Shown here one piece after another: positions 23,669 through 35,632 of a stretch of 64,000 nt of DNA. The DNA is from Arachis hypogaea (lineage: Eukaryota > Streptophyta > Magnoliopsida > Fabales > Fabaceae): assembly GCF_003086295.3 (NCBI RefSeq), contig NW_027255478.1:17951-81950 (forward strand), written 5' to 3'. Every line of letters starts with the position of its first letter. Position 1 is the stretch's first letter. The notes under the pieces were generated by a model, which worked only from the letters and a program-made list of their open reading frames with translations, searched no databases and was not told the origin of the DNA. Made by a program: the position numbers and the translations under genes.

Positions 23669-26600
23669 CGCCAGCGCCGCTGATGATGTAGAAAGCTTGT
23701 GAGTGCGGACAGAAATCGTATCCTATTTGCACCATTGGGCATGAGGTTGCCTGACGCACTTCTTCTAAATGATGAGGCGAACAACACGGGTCCGGTCTCA
23801 TCAGAAGTAGAGGAAAACATATCGTAAACCCTTGGTTTAGACATACTACTAAAACGAATCGTAGGTCTCTAAACTAAACTATCTGCCAAAGTCAAAGAAT
23901 GAAAATGAGTATCCCTTCTCATGGCATCTCCTAGACCTATGACTCGATCTGGAGATCGAAGTAGGGTTGCCCTATGACCTTTCTTTCATTTCTTAAGACT
24001 ATTGCTTTAGCGGTCAAGGCTTTCCCTTCTTAGTGACATAATCAAAATCAAATCAAGGATTCAAACCTTTTTGGTAGCCATGTCGGTATCCATACGTATG
24101 AGCACGAGCGTGTTCAAACCTTTCCCTAATAGAGATGATAATGATTGGTTTAGGTTGGGTTAGTATTAGAAATAGAGACGATGATTTTATATCGATGAGT
24201 TTAGAGCTACTTTTTGGGACGCTTTCCTTCCCTTCCCTCTAGTGCTAGTGGGGAAACAAGCGTTCACTTATCGTCCTGGTGATTCCCGGAAATGTGTCGG
24301 AGTGGTGGTCCGGTTAGACCAACAGAAGCCATGGTGCTAGTGTTGGGAAGAGGATAGTAAGCCTATGAGTCCGCAAACCAAACCCGCTAACCGGTCTTGA
24401 GAGTGAGTAAGTACCCCTCTTTCTATAAAGATCCTCGTGCCCGTTCTTGTAGTAGTTAGTCTAATCCCTTTTGAAAGAGCTAGAGATGAAAATCCCTGGT
24501 TTCAGGGCTAGAGGAAGTAATGGGATATTGAAAGCCCACGCTAAAACCTAGAACCCTTTTGCAAACCCTGTAATCCTGTCTCCGCAAGCCTATAGCCCTC
24601 GTGCGAGCAAGCAAACCCAGCCAGTAGGAGTTTTAGCGCTAGAGAGGTAGGTGATGAGTCAGGAAGTCCCAAGTAATAAATAAAGTGGATATATAAAGTA
24701 AGCATGATAGAAAGCTGGCCCAGGTGAAATCGTATCCCTTTTGATAGAGGTTCTAAATCCCCAGGATATCTCGTAAGGAAAGCAAAATCAGAATCATTTC
24801 AGTCCACTGGTTCTAGCTGTAGTAAGCCTGTCGTTCTATTAAGCAAACCTGTAAGTTAGTGATTCAAAGTATAGCCCTGGTGTATGAGATATTGAATTCT
24901 CAGACTAAGAATCCGGGCTAGAAGGGGATATGAGACAAAGCCAATGAGGAGCCGAAGACAGCCTTGTAGGAGGCGCCGAGCTGCAAAAGCAAAGAGCGAT
25001 CGAGGAGAACCAGTATACCGGCTAATCACTCGTGCGTGTAAGTCAGGTTGGAAGAAAGGGAGGAAGGGAAGGTTTTCGGCTTGTAGAAGGAATCAATGAG
25101 GCGAATTGAGCTAGGTTGCACTACTTTGAGGGAAACCCCCAGCTTCTTAGAGGCTTGGGACAATGGTTGAGGGAGTATATAATGAGACCTTCTTTTATGA
25201 CTAATAGCCCCGCTAGGCAGGGCAAGGGAAGGAGCACCGGGCCTACCTCTTTACTCAATATGCTCCTGAAGTCTCCTAAAATGAGACTGAGAAGTTACAG
25301 AAATGGTAGTCGTCGTGGACTGGTACCGCAGTACTGCATACTTTAAGATCAAGTATGCTAACAATCACTTGACGTACAGGCTTAGAGCATTTCAGGGGGA
25401 GGATTGCCTTCAAAGGAGAAAGCAAGAAGGCGTGTTACGGGGAAACTTCGACTTTGCTTTGAGTCACCTTCTCTTCTGGGGAACGCTGGTTATCAAAGGC
25501 ATACCAGGAGTAGGAGTGAAACCTATGACTGCTTGCCCCCGATCTAATTCTAAGTTAAGGTAGTAGGGGAAACAGAAAATTGGGATTGGAATCCCGGGAT
25601 TGAGAGACAGCGCCTGTTCCTATATGGGATCATTTGCCGCTCACTCGCTTCTTTCTGCACTGGATCGAATCAATTAGATGGGTCACTGGGAACGGATTGG
25701 CTTATTGGCAGCTCCGATGCCGCCACGGAGCCTTCATTCGCCAGTTCTTTACCCGGGAGAAGAATCATAATTGAAAGGCTGAAATACCTCGGTAGGTAGA
25801 TTGAGGATACATCGTAGGTTTCTTTGATCCCTTTCTTTCTCTGCGGAGAATTCAAGCAAGCCATGCTTTTGAGGATCCATATGATGGTTAGTTCGAGTTA
25901 GCTAGCTGCTCATTCCCTTCAGGGTTGAAAAACACTAGGAGAGGTGTGCCTGGTAATACTACGCAGGCTAGTCTTTCTCTTTCCTTTGCTTCGCCTGTCT
26001 TTGGTATCTTATAGAAAGCTTTGACTCATCTCCCCGAGTGGTCCTCTCTTTCAGAAATTGTATAGTATAGAATAACCTGTGGGAAGAAAGTCCCGGAAAC
26101 CTGGACGTAGGATTGGCTTTTACCTTTCTTTCCGTTTTGGAAGCAAAAGTCAAATCTTAAGCAGCAGATACCACTAGAGAAAATGAAGATGAAAGAGATG
26201 CTTAATTAAAGATAATAATCCGATCTTTCATCCACTGAATCATACATAACATACGGATTTGAATCTGCAGAATCATAGGAATTAGAAGAAGCTGCCACTA
26301 ACACATCTATCTTGCTTAATCTTAATATAGAGAGCCAGTTCTCGTAGGGGCACCACCTTTGCCCTTTGCCTAGCCTTTGAATCAGTCTTTCCTGCCCTCT
26401 TGTCTTGACTTTTGTAAGAATGTTTCAATTCCATTTCAATCTCTTATCGGATCGGTACTCGGTACTGAGACTAAGGGAGCGAGCGTAATAAAAGAGTGGT
26501 TTACCTGGAACTCTAGAAAGATGTAGCGAGTCTAATCGAAAGTTATATGAGTTAAGTTCCTTAGCCACAGGAATGTCCGCTAGTCAACTTCAATCTTCAA

Positions 26601-27526
26601 TAAAAAGAAAGCATTCTAAAATGTCTTGTGCTCAAAGTCAAAGTAAACGGCTATATGCATCAAGTCCTAATGCTAAAAGGGAAACGACTGACTTCCATCA
26701 CTACCTTCACGAGGTTAGTAATACACTGAATAGTAAGTAAAGAGAAAGAGGGAAGGGTATTATCTTAATTCCACTTCCAAGTAGATGTGTTACGCACAGT
26801 GACATTTGCCAATCCTGTTAGGAATCAATTCAAAAAGAAATTAACAGATATTGAAATGGAAAGTCTTTCACGAGCTCTCTCTCTGTAAAGGTAAAGTAAT
26901 TCGATATAACCAAGCCTTTCTAATAGTCAAGAATTAAACCTTTGAAAAGACCCTACTTGTTAAACATCTGGGGACTGCTTGAATGGCTAAGGCTGATACG
27001 AAGGCTGGCTATTTAGAGTAAATAAAATCTATGCTTTTCTTGTTCCTCTAACAATTTCTTTTATCGCTCGGGAACCCCACCCTCACTTGACTACATGACA
27101 TTCCCTGCGGGGCTTTCCCTGCGGGGCCATTACACCCCCTCTGGGAGGGATTCTTGGCTGTTGTGGAGAATCCATTCCTTTCTTCATAAATGCGGTCAGT
27201 TCGTCTCATTAGGGAATCGTTGTCTATCATTTAGAGATTTTTGCATCCCCGAGCCTGAGAGTGATTCCTGAGGACCTTCGGAACAGAGTCAATCAAATGA
27301 ATAGCTGTAAAACATAATAGAATCATGGTTGACTAAAGGAATAAGATGATCTTTCTTTCCCATGCTCTTCCAGACCTATCCATAACGAGGGGTCCCTGAG
27401 TGGCATCTTCATTCGATAGGTTTCTTCAATTTAATAAGGGCACATGATGAGACTAAGATAGCCTGACTGTTCTTATGAGCGGACTCACTTTATAGGCTTC
27501 CATGTCTCAATCAGTCCCTCCCTTCC
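23669..27526. other. Mitochondrial-type spacer
   Basis: Nothing recognised. Open frames at 25116-25346 and 25303-25563 have no match, and a 14-base direct repeat lies at 27101-27127. Confidence 0.4.
27101..27127. repeat. Tandem direct repeat, TTCCCTGCGGGGCT x 2
   Basis: Two adjacent 14-base units, the second ending one base short of identity. Each unit also holds the partial palindrome CCCTGCGGGG. Confidence 0.7.
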
Positions 27527-27609
27527 GTCTCGGTAGCTCGGTGGTAGAGCGGTTGACAGTTCACGTCGTGATCCGTTGATGAGCGTTGGTTCAAATCAAA
27601 TCCGAGATT
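27527..27609 (+). pseudogene. tRNA-like sequence
   Basis: A 7-bp acceptor stem (GTCTCGG with CCGAGAT, one G-T pair), a D arm GCTC...GAGC with an A-box-like TAGCTCGGTGGTAGAGC, and a T loop TTCAAAT in a stem with one mismatch. The middle 34 nt do not form a clean anticodon arm, and the whole is 83 nt, too long for an ordinary short-variable-loop tRNA. It may be a decayed tRNA with an insertion, or a t-element used for transcript processing. Confidence 0.4.
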
Positions 27610-27800
27610 TCTAACTATACATATATATATTGATTAAAAAATAAGTTCTTCGCTTTCTGAATGAATGTCAGATCGGAACAAAAAGGAGAATGTGGTCATA
27701 GGATTTGGTCTCAAATAGATAGATTTGAAATGGCTAGGTATGTAATGGGGCTAGAAGCAATAGGAATAAGACTTGTTGCGAAGAATACTACTGAATTGGA

Positions 27801-28199
27801 ATGCCCAAGTATCTTCTGCCGGGATCTCTCCTAATGGCTGTATTAGATTTCGAGTCCCTATTTCAGGAAGAGTTTCAGGGCATTCCACTTACAGCGACGA
27901 AGGGAAGATTAGTTATTAATCACTTACACCATCTTGGCTTTAAATGCCAATTCTGTCGATTCAATGCTCGAATCTTAGTCTCAAACCTGACGATAAGACT
28001 TGACAATGATTTGCCTTTATGTGTTGTATCCCGGTGCTGTAATGGGCTCCCTCTGAGGATGATTCTAAGAAACCACAACTGCTGTTACTTAACTAGTAGG
28101 CTAGAAGCCCTTTCTGCCTGTCTGTGCGAATCTAATAGCCAAACAACCCATAGAAAGGTTCATGCAACGCGAAATGAATATAAACCCTTCCCGCTCTAA
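27801..28199 (+). CDS. Hypothetical 132-codon ORF
   Basis: It starts at an ATG and ends at TAA. The product is Leu-, Arg- and Cys-rich (GFKCQFCRF, CVVSRCCNG, HNCCYL) without a recognised domain or signal peptide. Its length in spacer DNA is a little more than expected by chance, but no conserved neighbour supports it. A chimeric mitochondrial ORF or a random frame are both possible. Confidence 0.25.
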   Translation: MPKYLLPGSLLMAVLDFESLFQEEFQGIPLTATKGRLVINHLHHLGFKCQFCRFNARILVSNLTIRLDNDLPLCVVSRCCNGLPLRMILRNHNCCYLTSRLEALSACLCESNSQTTHRKVHATRNEYKPFPL

Positions 28200-29118
28200 C
28201 AATGTGTGAGCAGCCATGGCTCTCTCTTTGACGGTAACTTCTTGACTAAAAAAAGCATAAAGCCAGCCGCATAGGAGAACCTGATTCCAGCCATACTATT
28301 AGAATAGAAAGTCACTTCTATCTTTAGACTTGTTAGGAGTAGACAGGCTTTAGGCATAGGCAATCTAGCTTACTCGTTTTGATAGTTTCCGCTATGACTA
28401 TGTTATGTATGTAATTATGGTCTTTGTTGGATATTGTTTTACCTAACCGTAGACTTTCTATTCTCTTTGTCAACCGGACCACCGCCTACCGCATTCCTGC
28501 CCCGGCCTTTCGCCCGACACAATTGATTCGTCATGGGGAACCGGCTTGCTTGTCTCAATCAATTTGATTGCCTAGTCATGCTATGGAGAATTCCCATTGA
28601 GAGCCAACTGCTTCATGCCCCAGATCGCGGGGATTCTTATTGTGTGTGGTCATATTTCCTATTCATTGAGTAAAGGGCCGCTTTAGACCCGCAAGGCTTT
28701 CATCGGAGCACATCGCTTTCGCTCTCAGTGGACCTTAGTTTCTCAGTGGAAGAGGACCTTAATGAAGAAAGAAGTCAACTTTCTATACAAAATTTTCTGA
28801 ATAGCCGAATAAAGGAATTTTTGGCTTGATAGCCACTCCCCTGAAAAACTTAAAAGAAGACGATTCGCTACTTCCGAATCGCTGCATCCAGCTCCTCCAG
28901 TCTCCTCGATTGGCCCCCTTCGCCGTTGTGATCCCCTTAGTTCACTATTTTCTTGTATATAGAGTCGAGTGCCTGTCTGTGATTCGGGTTTGGATATTCT
29001 CCCGTCTTCCCTGCCGAGCAATCCCTCTCTCTTTACCTGCTACTGTGCTCAGGCTTCCCTTCTAACAGCAAATAGGCCAGACCAAGTGCTCGAAAGCAAG
29101 TAAAGAATTCGCTCAGAT
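28200..29118. other. Mitochondrial-type spacer and right edge of the block
   Basis: No gene recognised. Retrotransposon LTR homology, judged against the solo LTR at 33872-35632, begins at about 29119-29121 (AAATACTTATGTAA). Confidence 0.45.
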
Positions 29119-30515
29119 AGAAATACTTATGTAAATCAATAGTGGAAATTTCAGATAGGCGTATGGAGATGCTGTGCTCCTCTTGAATCTCTACTTTCTT
29201 ATTACATTCATCTAATCCTTCTTACTACTTTCCATGGCAAGCTGTATGTAGGGCATCACTGTTGTCAATGGCTACATCCCATCCTCTCAGTGAAAATGGT
29301 CCTATGCTCTGTCACAGCACGGCTAATCATCTGTCGGTTCTCAATCAGGTTGGAATAGAATCCCTTGATTCTTTTGCGTTTGTCATCACGCCCAGCCTTA
29401 AGGAGTTTGAAGCTCGTCACAGTCATTCAATCCTGGAATCCTACTCGGAATATCATAGACAAGGTTTAGACTTTCTGGATCCTCATGAATGCCGCCATCT
29501 ATCTAACTTATACCACGAAGATTCTGTTGGGGAATCTAAGAGATATGCGCCCGGCCTAAAGTAGAACGGAAGTGGTTGTCAGTCACGCGCGTTCATAGGT
29601 GAGAATGATGATGAGTGTCACGGATCATCACATTCATCAAAGTGTTGTGCAACGTATATCTTGGAATAAGAATAAAAGAGAATTGAATAGAAAGTAATAA
29701 TAATTGTATTGAAACTTGAGGTACAGCAGAGCTCCACACCCTTAATCTATGGTGTGCAGAAACTCCACTGTTGAAAATACATAAGTGAAAGGTTCAGGCA
29801 TGGCCGAATGGCCAGCCCCCTGAATGATCAAGAGACTGAATGATCAAAGACTACAAAGTCAAAAGATTAAACTGTCAAAAGATGTCTAATACAATAGTAA
29901 CTTATCCTATTTATACTAGACTAGCTACTAGGGTTTACATGAGTAAGTAATTGATGCATAAATCCACTTCCGGGGCCCACTTGGTGTATGCTTGGGCTGA
30001 GCTTGATCTATCCACGAGCTGAGGCTTTTCTTGGAGTTGAACGCCAAGTTATAACGTGTTTTGGGCGTTCAACTCCGGATCATGACGTGTTTCTGGCGTT
30101 TAACTCCAGACAGCAGCATGTACTTGGCGTTCAACACCAAGTTACGTCATCAATTTCTGAATAAAGTATGAACTATTATATATTGCTGAAAAGCTCTGGA
30201 TGTCTACTTTCCAACGCCGTTGAGAGCGCGCCAATTGGAGTTCTGTAGCTCCAGAAAATTCATTTCGAGTGCAGGGAGGTCAGATTCCAACAGCATCAAC
30301 AGTCCTTTTTGTCAGCCTTTTTCAGAGTTTTGCTCAAGTCCCTCAATTTCAGCCAGAAATTACCTGAAATCACAGAAAAACACACAAACTCATAGTAAAG
30401 TCCAGAAATGTGAATTTAACATAAAAACTAATGAAAACATCCTTAAAAGTAGCTTGAACTTACTAAAAACTACCTAAAAACAATGCCTAAAAGCGTATAA
30501 ATTATCCGCTCATCA
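29119..30515 (-). mobile_element. LTR of the TGATGAGCGG family, truncated, probably 5' LTR of element A
   Basis: On the minus strand the LTR starts at 30515 with TGATGAGCGGATAATTTATA and runs down to about 29119, where it is cut by mitochondrial-type DNA. Compared with the solo LTR at 33872-35632 roughly 240 bases of its 3' end are missing. It contains the CTATTTATA complement of a TATA box near 29915 and an array of GGCGTTCAAC / GTTTAACTCC words at 30030-30150. Orientation and position fit it being the 5' LTR of the element whose pol ends at 2935. At its outer side it abuts copia DNA at 30516. Confidence 0.8.
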
Positions 30516-32315
30516 CTAGACCTTTATTTATGAGAAAAAATCTCCCAACCTTGGCTTCGGACATGCTATTTTACATGCCGCAGCACTTATTCGTTTGTGG
30601 CCAACAAGTTACCTTCAGTTTTCTCCTATGCAATTAGCTTTTGGCCAGCAGCCAAATATTTCCCATTTAAGAATATTTGGGTGTGCGATATATGTTCCCA
30701 TTGCACCACCTTCTCGCACCAAAATAGGACTCCCATAAAAATTAGAGATATATGTCGGATATGATTCTCCCTCTATAGTGTGGTATCTTGAGATAGAAAC
30801 TGGAGATGCATTTAAATTTTGATTTGCAGATTTTCATTTTGATGAATCAGAATTTCCAACATTAACGAGAGAGAATAAGTTTCCTGAAAAGGAACTTAAT
30901 TGGAATGCATCATCCTTGATGCATTTAGATCTTCGACCAGGGCAATGTGAACTAGAAATTCAAAAGATTATACATTTGTAAAGAATAGAAAATAAATTGT
31001 CTGATGTATTTTTCAATACAAAGAGGATAACCAAATCTTAAATACCAGCGGAAAATGCCCCAATTCGAGTTGATGTCCCAGTTAGACAAGTGGCCACTGA
31101 AACAAATTCACGCCAGAAGTGTAGTAGACCTGTCGGTTCTAAAGACAAAAATTCTCAAAAATGAAAATAGGTAAATACTATTCCTGTTGAAAAAGACATA
31201 GTAAAGACACCTACAGTTGTCCAACATTCTGATATAGTTTTAACGCCAAAAGACGTTCAGGTTCCTGAAAATTCTGAAAATGATGAAATCTCAATAAATT
31301 ATGTCTTTACAAGAGAAAAAAAAGGTACTGAAATAAGACAATTGTCAATGAAATATTTGCATATAATGTGGCATTAAATATCATGCATGAAAGTAAGGAT
31401 CTTGAGCCAAGAACAGTCGAGGAATGTCAAGAAAGGAATGATTGGCCAAAATGGGAAGAAGCTATCAAGGCTGAGTTAGACTCACTTGTAAAACGTGAAG
31501 TCTTTGGACTTGTAGTCCGTACACTAGAAAATGTAAAACCTGTTGGATACAGATTGGTATTTGTGAGAAAACAAAATGAGAAAAATGAAGTTGTACGCTA
31601 CAAAGCTCGACTTGTGGTACAAGGGTTTTCACAAATGCCTGGTATAGATTATGAAGAAATATATTCCCCTGTAGTGGATGCAATAACATTGCGTTATTTG
31701 GTCACTTTATCCGCATACCATAAACTACATATGCATTTGATGGATGTGGTGACAACCTACTTATATGGATCATTAGATCATGATATCTATATAAAAGTCC
31801 CTGAAGGATTAAAGATATCTAAATCATCCAATAAATATTCACAGGGATTATACTCAGTCAAATTACAAAGATCTTTATATGGTCTAAAGCAATCTGGACG
31901 AATGTGGTATAATCGTTTTACTGAGTATCTGGCCAAAAACGAATTTAAGAATGATGATATCTGTCGATGCATTTTCAAAAAGAAATTTGCATTTGGATTC
32001 ATTATAATTGCTGTGCACGTTGATGATTTAAATATCTTTGGAACTCCTGAAAAGATTCCAGTAATTACAAAAACTCTAAAAGAAGAGTTTGAGATGAAAG
32101 CTCTCGGAAAGACAAAATTTTGTCTCGGCCTGCAGATTGAGCATACAAAAAATGGGATATTTATTCATCAAATAACATACACAGAAAAGATCTTGAAGAG
32201 ATTTTATATGGATAAGTCACATCCATTAAGTAACCCAATAATCGTAAGATCTTTTAATGTGGAAAAATATCAATTCCGTCCTAAGGAAGAAAATGAAGAT
32301 ATTCTTGGTTCTGAA
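30516..32315 (+). pseudogene. Ty1/copia pol fragment (integrase tail and reverse transcriptase)
   Basis: The first 900 bases are a broken frame with copia integrase C-terminal sequence (FGHAILHAAALIRLWPTSYL ... GCAIYVP) interrupted by stops near 30735 and 30820. From about 31368 a clean frame encodes the copia-type RT: WEEAIKAELDSL, YKARLVVQGFSQ, GIDYEEIYSPVV, and the catalytic VHVDDLNIFG (31999-32045). It ends as KEENEDILGSE followed by TGA; that TGA is the first bases of the LTR inserted at 32316, so the stop is created by the insertion. RNase H and the LTRs of the copia element are not visible. Confidence 0.88.
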
Positions 32316-33836
32316 TGATGCACCACTATTTTGTGGTACATTTTGTGCTTAATTTAGGTGGATTTTATCCATTTTTCCCACATTTATTCAAAGAAATAGC
32401 ATGATTTCATAATTTTCTCCTAAATTGTGCTTAAGTGTAAAAACATACTTTTTAGGCCCTTAAATTGTTAATTTTGATTCACCTTTGATACCACTAGATG
32501 CCTTGATGTGTTTGCTAGTGATTTCAGGATGAAAAGGCTAGGAATGGATCAAAGGAGTGAACAGAAAAGCATGCAAAAAGGAGAAATCATGGAAAATCAA
32601 GGATTTGTGATGCATTCACCGACGCGCACGCGCAACAGATGCACACGCTTGGATGGGAGGTCGCATGGCGATGCGTATGCGTACATGACGCGTACGCATG
32701 GATAGAAAAAATGCTAAGCGACGCGTACGCGTGACCTACGCGTACCCGTCGGTTCTCGCTTTTGACCGACTTAAAGTGAATCCGCTGGGGGCGATTTCTG
32801 GGCTTCCCAGGCCAAATCTAACTCACTTCTGAAGCTATTAAACCCAAGGATTGAAGGAGGATTGGGAGAGAGTGACCAAGTAGTCATAGTTTATTTTGGA
32901 TCATGTTTTTAGTTAGTTTCTAGAGAGAGAATCTCTCTCTTCTCTCTAGAATTAGGATTAGGATTAGGTTTAATTCTTCTCTAGATCTAGGTTTAATTCA
33001 TGTCTTCACCTACTTCTCCTTTTCAATTTCTTGTTGTCACCTCTTGTTCTTTTATTCGTTTGTTGTGATCTCCCTTATTTTGTATAATTTTTTGTTGATA
33101 CACTCTTGTTTCTTTTATTTCTTTCAATGCAATTTGAGGTAATTCATGTTAATTGTGCCTTCTTTGATTGTTGTTGTTAATTCTTTGCAATTAGTAGTTG
33201 TTAGATTTCATTCTTGTTGTCATTTTACTATGCTTTCCTTTTATGCCTTCCAAGTATTTGACAAAATGCTTGGAAGGAAGCTAGAGTAGAATTTTCTCCT
33301 CTTGGCTTGAGTTGAGTAATTGGTGACTCTTGAGTTGTCAAAGTCTCTTGTTGATTGACAATTAAAAGTTGCTAATTGATTTGAATTCCACTAAAGCTAG
33401 TCTTTCCTTAGGAGTTGAATAGGACTTGAGAAATCAAATTGATATATCCACCTGACTTTTCTTCATAGTTAGAGGTTGACTAAGTGGGAGCAATGAACAA
33501 TTCTTATCACAATTGATGATGATAATGAGGATAGGACTTCCAATTCTCATTCCTTGCCAAGAGCTCTCTTAGTTATTAGTTTAATTCTTGCAATTTACTT
33601 TTCTTGTCCTTAATCCAAAATCCCAAAATATACATCTTATAACCAATAACAAGAACACTTCCCTACAATTTCTTTGAGAGATGACCCGAAGTTTGAATAC
33701 TTCGTTATTATTTTTTGGGGTTTGTTACTTGTGACAACCAAATTTTTGTATGAGAGGATTATTTGTTGGTTTAGAAACTATACTTGCAACGAGAATTTAT
33801 TTGTGAAATTATATACTATCAACAATCTATTCATCA
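32316..33836 (+). mobile_element. 5' LTR of element B
   Basis: It begins TGATGCACCACTATTTTGTG and ends ATTCATCA, followed after three bases by a degenerate primer site. Length is 1521 bases. Near its 5' end (32620-32760) is a CpG-rich array built from ACGCGTACGCGT-like palindromes. The middle is T-rich and holds CTAGAATTAGGATTAGGATT repeats. The element interrupts the copia RT at 32315; the five bases before it are CTGAA, and the matching duplication would lie beyond the gap. Confidence 0.85.
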
Positions 33837-33839
33837 AAA

Positions 33840-33856
33840 TGGCACCGTTACCGGTG
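33840..33856 (+). promoter_or_regulatory. Primer binding site of element B, degenerate
   Basis: TGGCACCGTTACCGGTG differs at three positions from the tRNA-Asp-complementary site of element C at 39965 (TGGCGCCGTTGCCGGGG); two are G-to-A and one G-to-T. It lies three bases after the LTR end. Deamination of methylated CpG or CpNpG would explain the G-to-A changes. Confidence 0.75.
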
Positions 33857-33871
33857 AATTACAAATGTGCC

Positions 33872-35632
33872 TGGTGCACGGAATTGTGATCACACTTTTC
33901 ACAATTCCGGTACAACTAACCAGCAAGTACACTGGGTCGTCCAAGTAATAAAACCTTACGCGAGTAAGGGTCGATCCCACGGAGATTGCCGGCTTGAAGC
34001 AAGCTATGGTCATCCTGTAAATCTTAGTCAGGCGGGTTCAATTGGTTATGAGTTTTGATAATTGAAAGATAAATAAAACATAAATTAAAATAAAGATACT
34101 TATGTAATTCATTGGTGGGAATTTCAGATAAGCGTTTGGAGATGCTTTGTTGCTTCTAAACCTCTGCTTTCCTATTGTCTTCATCCAATCATGCGTGCTT
34201 CCTTCCATGGCAAGCTGTATGTTGGTGGATCACCATTGTCAATGGCTACCATCCGTCCTCTCAGTGAAAATGGTCCAGGTATGGTTTCTGTATGGCTAAT
34301 CAACTGTCGGATCTCTCGTCTCGGATGAAAAATACCAGGTACAGCTACCGCACGGCAAATCATCTGTTGGTTCTCACTTGTGTCAGAATAGGATCTCTTT
34401 ATCCTTTTGCACACTATCACTACGCCCAACATTTGTGAGTTTGAAGCTTGTCATGATCATCCCGTCCCAGATCCTACTCGGAATACCATAAACAAGGTTT
34501 AGACTTTCCGGATCTTGGGAATGCTGCCAATTGGTTCTAGCCTCTACCATGAAGGTTCTAATCTCACGGATTCGAATGCTCTATTGTCAGGAGAGGCAAG
34601 TCAAATCTATGGATTAGAGACCCAAGAAACTATACTCCGGCTGTCGCCCAATGACTACGTTGAACATCATGTAGACCACTTGTAGTTGTCAGGCACGCAG
34701 ATTTTGGCTAAGCGAGTAACGAAGATAGTGGGTGATTGTCACGGGTCACCCCTTCATTCTGACATAACTAAATTAAGTTTGAGAGTATATCTTGGAGAAG
34801 AAGTAAGCGTGAATTGAAAGAGAAAGAATAGTACTTGCATTAATTCATGAAGAACAGCAGAGCTCCGCACCTTAATCTATGAGGTGTAGAAACTCCACCG
34901 TTGGAAAATACATAAGAGAAAAAGGTCTAGGCATGGCCGAATGTCCAACCTCCCAAATATGAAAAATGGCATAAAAGTTGATCCAAAGATGAAATACAAT
35001 AGTAAGAAGTACTATTTATACTAAACTAGTTACTATGAATTACAGAAAATAAGTAACTAAGTGTAGATAGTGCAAAGATCCACTTCCAGAGCCCACTTGG
35101 TGTGTGCTTGGGCTGAGCATTGAGCTTTACACGTGCATAGGCCTTTTCGGGAGTTAAACGCCAGCTTGGATGCCAGTTTAGGCGTTTAACTCCCGTTCTG
35201 GTGCCAGTTCCGGTGTTTTACGCCAGAAAAGGGTCTCTAGTGGGCGTTTTAACGTCAGTTTGGGCCATTAAATCTCGGGCAAAGTATGAACTATTAAACA
35301 TTGCTGGAAAGCCCAAGATGTTAGCTTTCTATCCTAATTGAGAACGCGCCAATTGGACTTCTGTAGCTCCAGAAAAACGCATTTGAGTATAGGGAGGTCA
35401 GAATCCAACAGCATTTGCAGTCCTTTCTCAGCCTCTGAATCAGATTTTTGCTCAGGTCCCTCAACTTCAATCAGAAAATACTTGAAATTATAGAAAAACA
35501 CACAAACTCATAGTAAAGTCCAGAAATGTGATTTTTGCATAAAAACTAATAAAAATATAATAAAAAGTAACTAAAACATACTAAAACTACCTAAAAACAA
35601 TGCCAAAAAGCATATAAATTATCCGCTCATCA
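33872..35632 (-). mobile_element. Solo LTR of the TGATGAGCGG family inside element B
   Basis: On the minus strand it starts TGATGAGCGGATAATTTATA-like at 35632 and ends CCGTGCACCA at 33872, 1761 bases. No internal element sequence adjoins it. The five bases on each side, GTGCC and GTTCC, agree at four of five positions, as expected for an aged target duplication. It has a TATA box complement (CTATTTATA near 35018) and the GGCGTTTAACTCC array at 35145-35275. A solo LTR forms when the two LTRs of an element recombine and the middle is lost. Confidence 0.82.

Larger units (their letters stand above)
2936..29118. other. Mitochondrial-type DNA block (NUMT), about 26.2 kb
   Basis: Left of 2935 and right of about 29119 the sequence is retrotransposon. 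Between them composition changes (visibly richer in GC, with many short purine runs such as AAAGAAAG) and the recognisable pieces are plant mitochondrial: native-type trnI-CAU at 9970, the tail of trnY at 22949, the 5' end of rrn18 at 23576, and a linear-plasmid-type DNA polymerase at 19075. Mitochondrial genomes of plants also routinely hold retrotransposon and mitovirus scraps, both seen here. No cox, nad, atp, cob, ccm or ribosomal-protein gene was recognised, so this would be an intergenic part of the mitochondrial genome. Both edges are placed to within a few bases (left) or about 15 bases (right). It might instead be a misjoined organelle contig. Confidence 0.8.

Noticed and set aside
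25116..25563. Overlapping 76- and 86-codon frames
   Set aside because: No domain, different frames overlapping, composition of spacer.
2936..29118. Plastid origin of the organelle-type block
   Set aside because: No plastid gene was seen; the trnI-CAU, trnY tail and rrn18 start have mitochondrial and not plastid spelling.
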